This document shows, one piece after another, positions 5,559 through 5,572 of a stretch of 5,572 nucleotides of DNA. The notes under the pieces are model-generated. The model did no database searches and was not told where the DNA came from. It was given only the letters and a program-made list of their open reading frames with translations. Source of the DNA: Candidatus Wolframiiraptor sp. (GTDB lineage Archaea; Thermoproteota; Nitrososphaeria_A; Caldarchaeales; Wolframiiraptoraceae). Location of the stretch: assembly GCA_003660635.1 (NCBI GenBank), contig QMUP01000070.1, positions 1-5,572 on the forward strand, given 5' to 3'. Each line of letters opens with the position of its first letter. Positions within the stretch are counted from its first letter, which is position 1. A program made the translations under genes and the position numbers.

Positions 5559-5572
5559 GCTAGCGGGCAATA

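Noticed and set aside
5373..5570. Minus-strand ORF of 65 codons at the right edge
   Set aside because: It starts with TTG and mostly mirrors the AbrB domain and charged tail of the surface protein; no recognisable domain.

Overview
The window looks archaeal. Its promoters have TATA/BRE-like elements instead of -35/-10 boxes, its Shine-Dalgarno sites are of the GGTGA type, Arg is often AGG/AGA, and the transporter proteins resemble the archaeal tungstate/molybdate family WtpABC/ModABC. A thermophilic Thermoproteota (TACK) lineage is a reasonable guess, but nothing here fixes the taxon.

Positions 1-3975 read leftward on the minus strand and form one oxyanion-uptake locus. In transcription order it holds a ModE-type regulator whose sensor half is a periplasmic-binding-protein-like domain (2902-3975), a substrate-binding protein WtpA (1811-2845), a permease WtpB (1036-1806) and an ATPase WtpC that runs off the left edge (1-1028). 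The three transporter genes are packed 4 and 7 nt apart, and each downstream Shine-Dalgarno overlaps the preceding stop codon, so they should be translated as a coupled operon. The 56 nt between regulator and wtpA hold a compact control region: a perfect 15-bp palindrome with CGTTAT half-sites of ModE type, a third half-site abutting it, and an archaeal BRE/TATA placed so that transcription would start almost at the wtpA start codon. The regulator gene, its likely operator and its likely target therefore lie side by side.

Positions 3976-4143 are a divergent intergenic region with weak promoter candidates on both strands. Around the rightward promoter there is an 8-bp inverted repeat and a 10-bp palindrome.

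Positions 4144-5484, on the plus strand, encode the most unusual product. It is a 446-residue predicted membrane protein with a signal peptide, a beta-rich exported domain, an unbroken 26-heptad coiled coil whose 'a' positions are mostly Tyr/His, one transmembrane helix, and a cytoplasmic SpoVT/AbrB-type swapped-hairpin domain that normally binds DNA. It resembles an S-layer stalk or surface sensor tethered to a transcription-factor-like domain. Whether it has any link to the tungstate/molybdate locus cannot be told from the sequence. The final 88 nt hold two T5 runs that may end its transcript.
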